Part shown: in pieces, positions 61,211 through 64,000 of the stretch
Numbering within the stretch: position 1 is the first letter of the stretch
Layout of the letters: the number at the start of each line of letters is the position of its first letter
Notes under the pieces: model-generated
What the model was told of the DNA's origin: nothing
Database searches by the model: none
The model's input: the letters and a program-made list of their open reading frames with translations, nothing else
Assembly (NCBI GenBank): GCA_025355875.1
Contig: JANXYV010000100.1
Coordinates: forward strand, 20,242-84,241
Direction: 5' to 3'
Source of the DNA: Prolixibacteraceae bacterium
Lineage (GTDB): Bacteria; Bacteroidota; Bacteroidia; Bacteroidales; Prolixibacteraceae
DNA length: 64,000 nucleotides
Translations under genes and position numbers: made by a program

Positions 61211-63535
61211 TTATTTTTTTCTTGATTTCTTTGGCGCCGGTTGCTTTTCAATCAGCTTCTTACAATCGTCAAGAGACAGTGCAGCCGCATCGGTATTTTT
61301 TGGAATTTTGTAATTGTTTTTTTTGAATGAGATGTAGGGTCCCCATCTTCCGTTCAGTAATTTTACCTCTGGGTCTTCTTCAAAAACCTTGATTACGGCG
61401 TTCAAATCCTTTTCCCTTTTTGATTCAATCAGTTCGATGGCCCGGTCCAACTCGATGGAATATGGATCGTCCACATTTTTTTCGAGCGAAATAAATTTGC
61501 TGTCATGCCTCACATACGGACCAAACCTGCCGATTGCAACCGTCACCGTTTTTCCTTCGAAATCGCCCAGATTTCTTGGTAGCTTGAAAAGTTCCAAAGC
61601 TTCTTCTACCGTGATGGTTTCCAAATGCTGGCCCTGGCGCAGGCTTGCAAACTGTGGTTTTTCGCCTTCTTCAGTAACTTCGCCAAGTTGCGCCAACGGA
61701 CCAAATCGCCCGATTTTTACCGAGATATCTTTACCTGATACAGGATCAATTCCAATTATCCGGACTCCATTGGTGCGTTCGGCATCATTTAAAGCACTTT
61801 CAACTTTCGAGTGGAAAGGATCATAAAAACTCCGGATCATATCATTCCAAACCAGCTCTCCATCAGCAATTTCGTCGAATTCCTTTTCAACCTTGGCGGT
61901 GAAGTTGTAATCCATGATCAGGTCGAAGTACCGAAGAAGGAAATCGGTTACCACCATGCCAATATCTGTAGGGAAAAGTTTCGACTTTTCAGCTCCGGTC
62001 AGCTCTTTCTTAATTTTTTCTGAAATCTTTTGTCCCGAAAGCACCAGATCGGTGAATTCGCGTTCCACCCCCGGACGGTCTTCTTTGACCACGTAACCCC
62101 GGTTTTGTACGGTGGTAATAATCGGTGCATAGGTCGATGGGCGTCCAATTCCCTGCTCTTCAAGTTTTTTGACCAGGCTTGCTTCGGTGTACCGCGGAGG
62201 TTTTTGAGTAAAACGTTCGGTTGCCTGAATTTTGTCCCAACGCAAGACCTGTTTTACCGCCAGTGGTGGAAGTAATCCTTTTTGGCCGCCGTTCTGATCT
62301 TCGTCATCGTCTGATTCGATGTAGACCCGAAGGAATCCATCGAAAATCAGAACCTCACCGGTGGCTATAAATTTATCCGGACTGTTTGAGATGTCGATGG
62401 TCACTGTAGTTTTTTCAAGTTCGGCATCGCTCATCTGCGAAGCGATCGTTCGTTTCCAGATCAGGTCATATAATTTTTTCTCCTGATTCGATCCTGAAAT
62501 TTCTTCCTGATCGAGGTAGGCAGGACGAATCGCTTCGTGTGCTTCCTGAGCGCCTTTGGCTTTGGTCTTATATTGACGGACCTGGTGGTATTTTTCTCCT
62601 AGGACGCTGATAATTTTTTGCTTTGCAGCGTTAATTGCCAAACCTGAAAGGCTTACCGAGTCGGTACGCATGTAGGTGATTTTTCCCGATTCGTAAAGCT
62701 TCTGAGCCACGCTCATGGTTTGACTTACCGAAAAACCTAATTTTCGACTTGCTTCCTGCTGAAGTGTTGAGGTGATAAAGGGTGGAGCTGGTGATCTTCT
62801 TCCCGGTTTCTTCACCACGTCACTGATCTGGAATTCAGCATTTTTGCATTTTTCCAGAAAAGCGTAGGCTTCATCGCGGGTGTCGAAGCGACGATTCAAT
62901 TCGGCTTTCAATTCCACAATTTTACCATCCCTGTCAGCAACCTGGAAACTTGCAGCAACGCGGAAAGCTGCGGTTGAATTGAATCCAATAATCTCCCGTT
63001 CCCTTTCGACGATCATTCTCACTGCTACTGACTGTACCCTTCCGGCAGAAAGCGAAGGTTTTACTTTTTTCCACAATACCGGCGAAACTTCGAACCCAAC
63101 GATTCGGTCGAGAACACGGCGGGCCTGTTGGGCATTTACCAGATTGTAGTCGAGTGGACGCGGATTTTGAACGGCTTTGAGGATGGCATCTTTTGTAATC
63201 TCGTGAAAAACAATCCGTTTGGTCTTTTCCGGATCTAAATTCAGAGTTTCCATTAAATGCCAGGATATGGCTTCTCCTTCACGGTCCTCGTCGGAAGCGA
63301 GCCAGATGGTCTTCGAATCTTTCGCAATTTTCTTCAGTTCCGCCACAAGTTTCTTCTTGTCGGCCGAAATTTCGTATTTGGGAGTAAAGTTATTCTGAAT
63401 ATCGATTCCAAAATCTTTCTTTTCGAGGTCCCTGATGTGCCCCATGCTGGAGGTTACAAAAAAGTCTTTACCTAAAAATTTCTCAATCGTTTTTGCTTTG
63501 GCAGGTGACTCAACAATAACAAGATTTTCGTGCAT
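61211..63535 (-). CDS. topA: DNA topoisomerase I
   Basis: A 774-residue type IA topoisomerase that relaxes negative supercoils. The Toprim domain begins NLVIVESPAKAKTIEKFLG, with the acidic triad in ASDEDREGEAI. The catalytic Tyr is in KITYMRTDSVSLS. The C-terminal part has repeated zinc-ribbon-derived units without cysteines (KIGRFGPLAQLGE, AIGRFGPYVRHDSKF, LNGRWGPYISFKKNNYKIP), typical of Bacteroidota, followed by a Lys-rich tail. It is followed by its own terminator. Confidence 0.96.
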   Translation of the reverse strand: MHENLVIVESPAKAKTIEKFLGKDFFVTSSMGHIRDLEKKDFGIDIQNNFTPKYEISADKKKLVAELKKIAKDSKTIWLASDEDREGEAISWHLMETLNLDPEKTKRIVFHEITKDAILKAVQNPRPLDYNLVNAQQARRVLDRIVGFEVSPVLWKKVKPSLSAGRVQSVAVRMIVEREREIIGFNSTAAFRVAASFQVADRDGKIVELKAELNRRFDTRDEAYAFLEKCKNAEFQISDVVKKPGRRSPAPPFITSTLQQEASRKLGFSVSQTMSVAQKLYESGKITYMRTDSVSLSGLAINAAKQKIISVLGEKYHQVRQYKTKAKGAQEAHEAIRPAYLDQEEISGSNQEKKLYDLIWKRTIASQMSDAELEKTTVTIDISNSPDKFIATGEVLIFDGFLRVYIESDDDEDQNGGQKGLLPPLAVKQVLRWDKIQATERFTQKPPRYTEASLVKKLEEQGIGRPSTYAPIITTVQNRGYVVKEDRPGVEREFTDLVLSGQKISEKIKKELTGAEKSKLFPTDIGMVVTDFLLRYFDLIMDYNFTAKVEKEFDEIADGELVWNDMIRSFYDPFHSKVESALNDAERTNGVRIIGIDPVSGKDISVKIGRFGPLAQLGEVTEEGEKPQFASLRQGQHLETITVEEALELFKLPRNLGDFEGKTVTVAIGRFGPYVRHDSKFISLEKNVDDPYSIELDRAIELIESKREKDLNAVIKVFEEDPEVKLLNGRWGPYISFKKNNYKIPKNTDAAALSLDDCKKLIEKQPAPKKSRKK

Positions 63536-63866
63536 ATCTCGGATGGTTTACTTCTTACTTTTAAAATTTTGTGCAAATTAAAGAAAAGGAAACGCTAAGT
63601 TCAAAATATAATTCAATATATTTTGAAACCATATTTATTTGAAAATGATTAATTTATTCATTTATAGCCAATGTGAGCATCCATTTTTGATCCTGTCTGA
63701 ATTGAAGTTGGCCGGATCCAATGCGGTTTTTAGCCGACTGGCTAATTGGTTCATAGTATGCCTGTTAAACAGCAGATTCAGGAGGTGAACCATGCTGGTA
63801 TTGGTTGCAGTTAGCATCGTATTCAAATGCCCGAACTAAAGGTCAATTTGAGAGATAAACGGCGTA

Positions 63867-63924
63867 GTGGACAAAAAGAATGGTATTTTAAGGCTGTTTT
63901 GTTCATGTGGACAAAAAGAATGGT
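63867..63924. repeat. two exact 18-bp direct repeats, possible insertion-sequence end
   Basis: GTGGACAAAAAGAATGGT occurs at 63867-63884 and 63907-63924, exactly 40 bp apart, with similar T-rich sequence after each. Repeated terminal motifs beginning TGG are a feature of IS21-type element ends, so the window may stop just inside such an element. No transposase is visible. The rest of 63536-63866 holds no convincing gene, only a 47-codon ORF (63645) and a 15-codon ORF (63791). Confidence 0.45.
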
Positions 63925-64000
63925 GTTTATTTTAATCATTTTATCGAGTTTCTAAATTACAACTTAACTTTGCAATATCAAGTAAAACGGAAGTAGGCTC

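Noticed and set aside
63645..63788. 47-codon ORF (MINLFIYSQCEHPF...)
   Set aside because: No recognisable family, no promoter match and no signal of coding bias. Too weak to call.
1..64000. CRISPR array, tRNA or rRNA genes
   Set aside because: No regularly spaced repeat series, cloverleaf-like gene or conserved rRNA segment was recognised on either strand.

Overview
The window is a stretch of a Bacteroidota chromosome. Evidence for this is a full porP-gldK-gldL-gldM-gldN type IX secretion (T9SS) core, porW/sprE and porX, a protein with a T9SS type A C-terminal sorting domain, a TonB-dependent receptor with a carboxypeptidase-regulatory-like N-terminus, many lipoproteins with short lipoboxes, and several promoters of the Bacteroidota type (TTG or TTTG, about 20 bp, TAnnTTTG). 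The gene set (menC, gldKLMN, porX, TAT-exported Gfo/Idh oxidoreductases, GH29 fucosidase) suits the Marinilabiliales/Prolixibacteraceae side of the phylum. That placement is inference. No rRNA, tRNA or CRISPR array was seen.

Layout. 1-2000: 3' part of ispD and an aldo/keto reductase. 2109-7054: a restriction-modification cassette. It has a nuclease-methyltransferase fusion gene broken by two in-frame stop codons, a Fic adenylyltransferase gene preceded by a 14-bp perfect inverted repeat, and a two-TRD specificity subunit. It ends in a strong bidirectional terminator. 7133-13824: a tetR-tolC-MFP-RND efflux operon on the minus strand with a probable operator in front of tetR. 14164-18552: a GH29 fucosidase, then a sigma-54 activator-lptE-TPR protein-secG operon. 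18777-28049: dapF, a PKD/T9SS surface protein, a TfoX-like protein, sppA, folK, menC and a membrane sulfatase of the LTA-synthase superfamily. 28161-31303: two paralogous exported Gfo/Idh/MocA oxidoreductases. 31608-43750: peroxiredoxin, TonB-type outer-membrane receptor, small lipoprotein, YncE/phosphoesterase fusion, polyprenol-phosphate mannosyltransferase, dihydroorotase, coiled-coil lipoprotein, patatin and tocopherol-cyclase-like protein. 43939-49687: porW, a small haem-binding lipoprotein and porX. 49688-52556: mlaF-mlaE and manC. 52636-59856: a second gldK, gldN, gldM, gldL, gldK, porP. 59970-63535: an arginase-fold protein with degenerate metal ligands and topA. 63536-64000: no convincing gene. 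It holds two exact 18-bp direct repeats 40 bp apart, which may be the end of an insertion sequence.

How the genes fit together. The T9SS genes form two clusters about 3 kb apart: the PorW/PorX pair (assembly lipoprotein and response regulator) and the motor/ring operon (GldL-GldM motor, GldK-GldN ring, PorP). The window also encodes a likely T9SS cargo, the PKD protein. The most unusual points are the doubly nonsense-interrupted restriction-modification fusion with intact Fic and specificity genes, the second gldK placed behind a terminator, the arginase-like protein without its metal site beside the T9SS operon, three copies of a GTCATT-based extragenic inverted repeat, and a triplicated C-terminal module in PorW.
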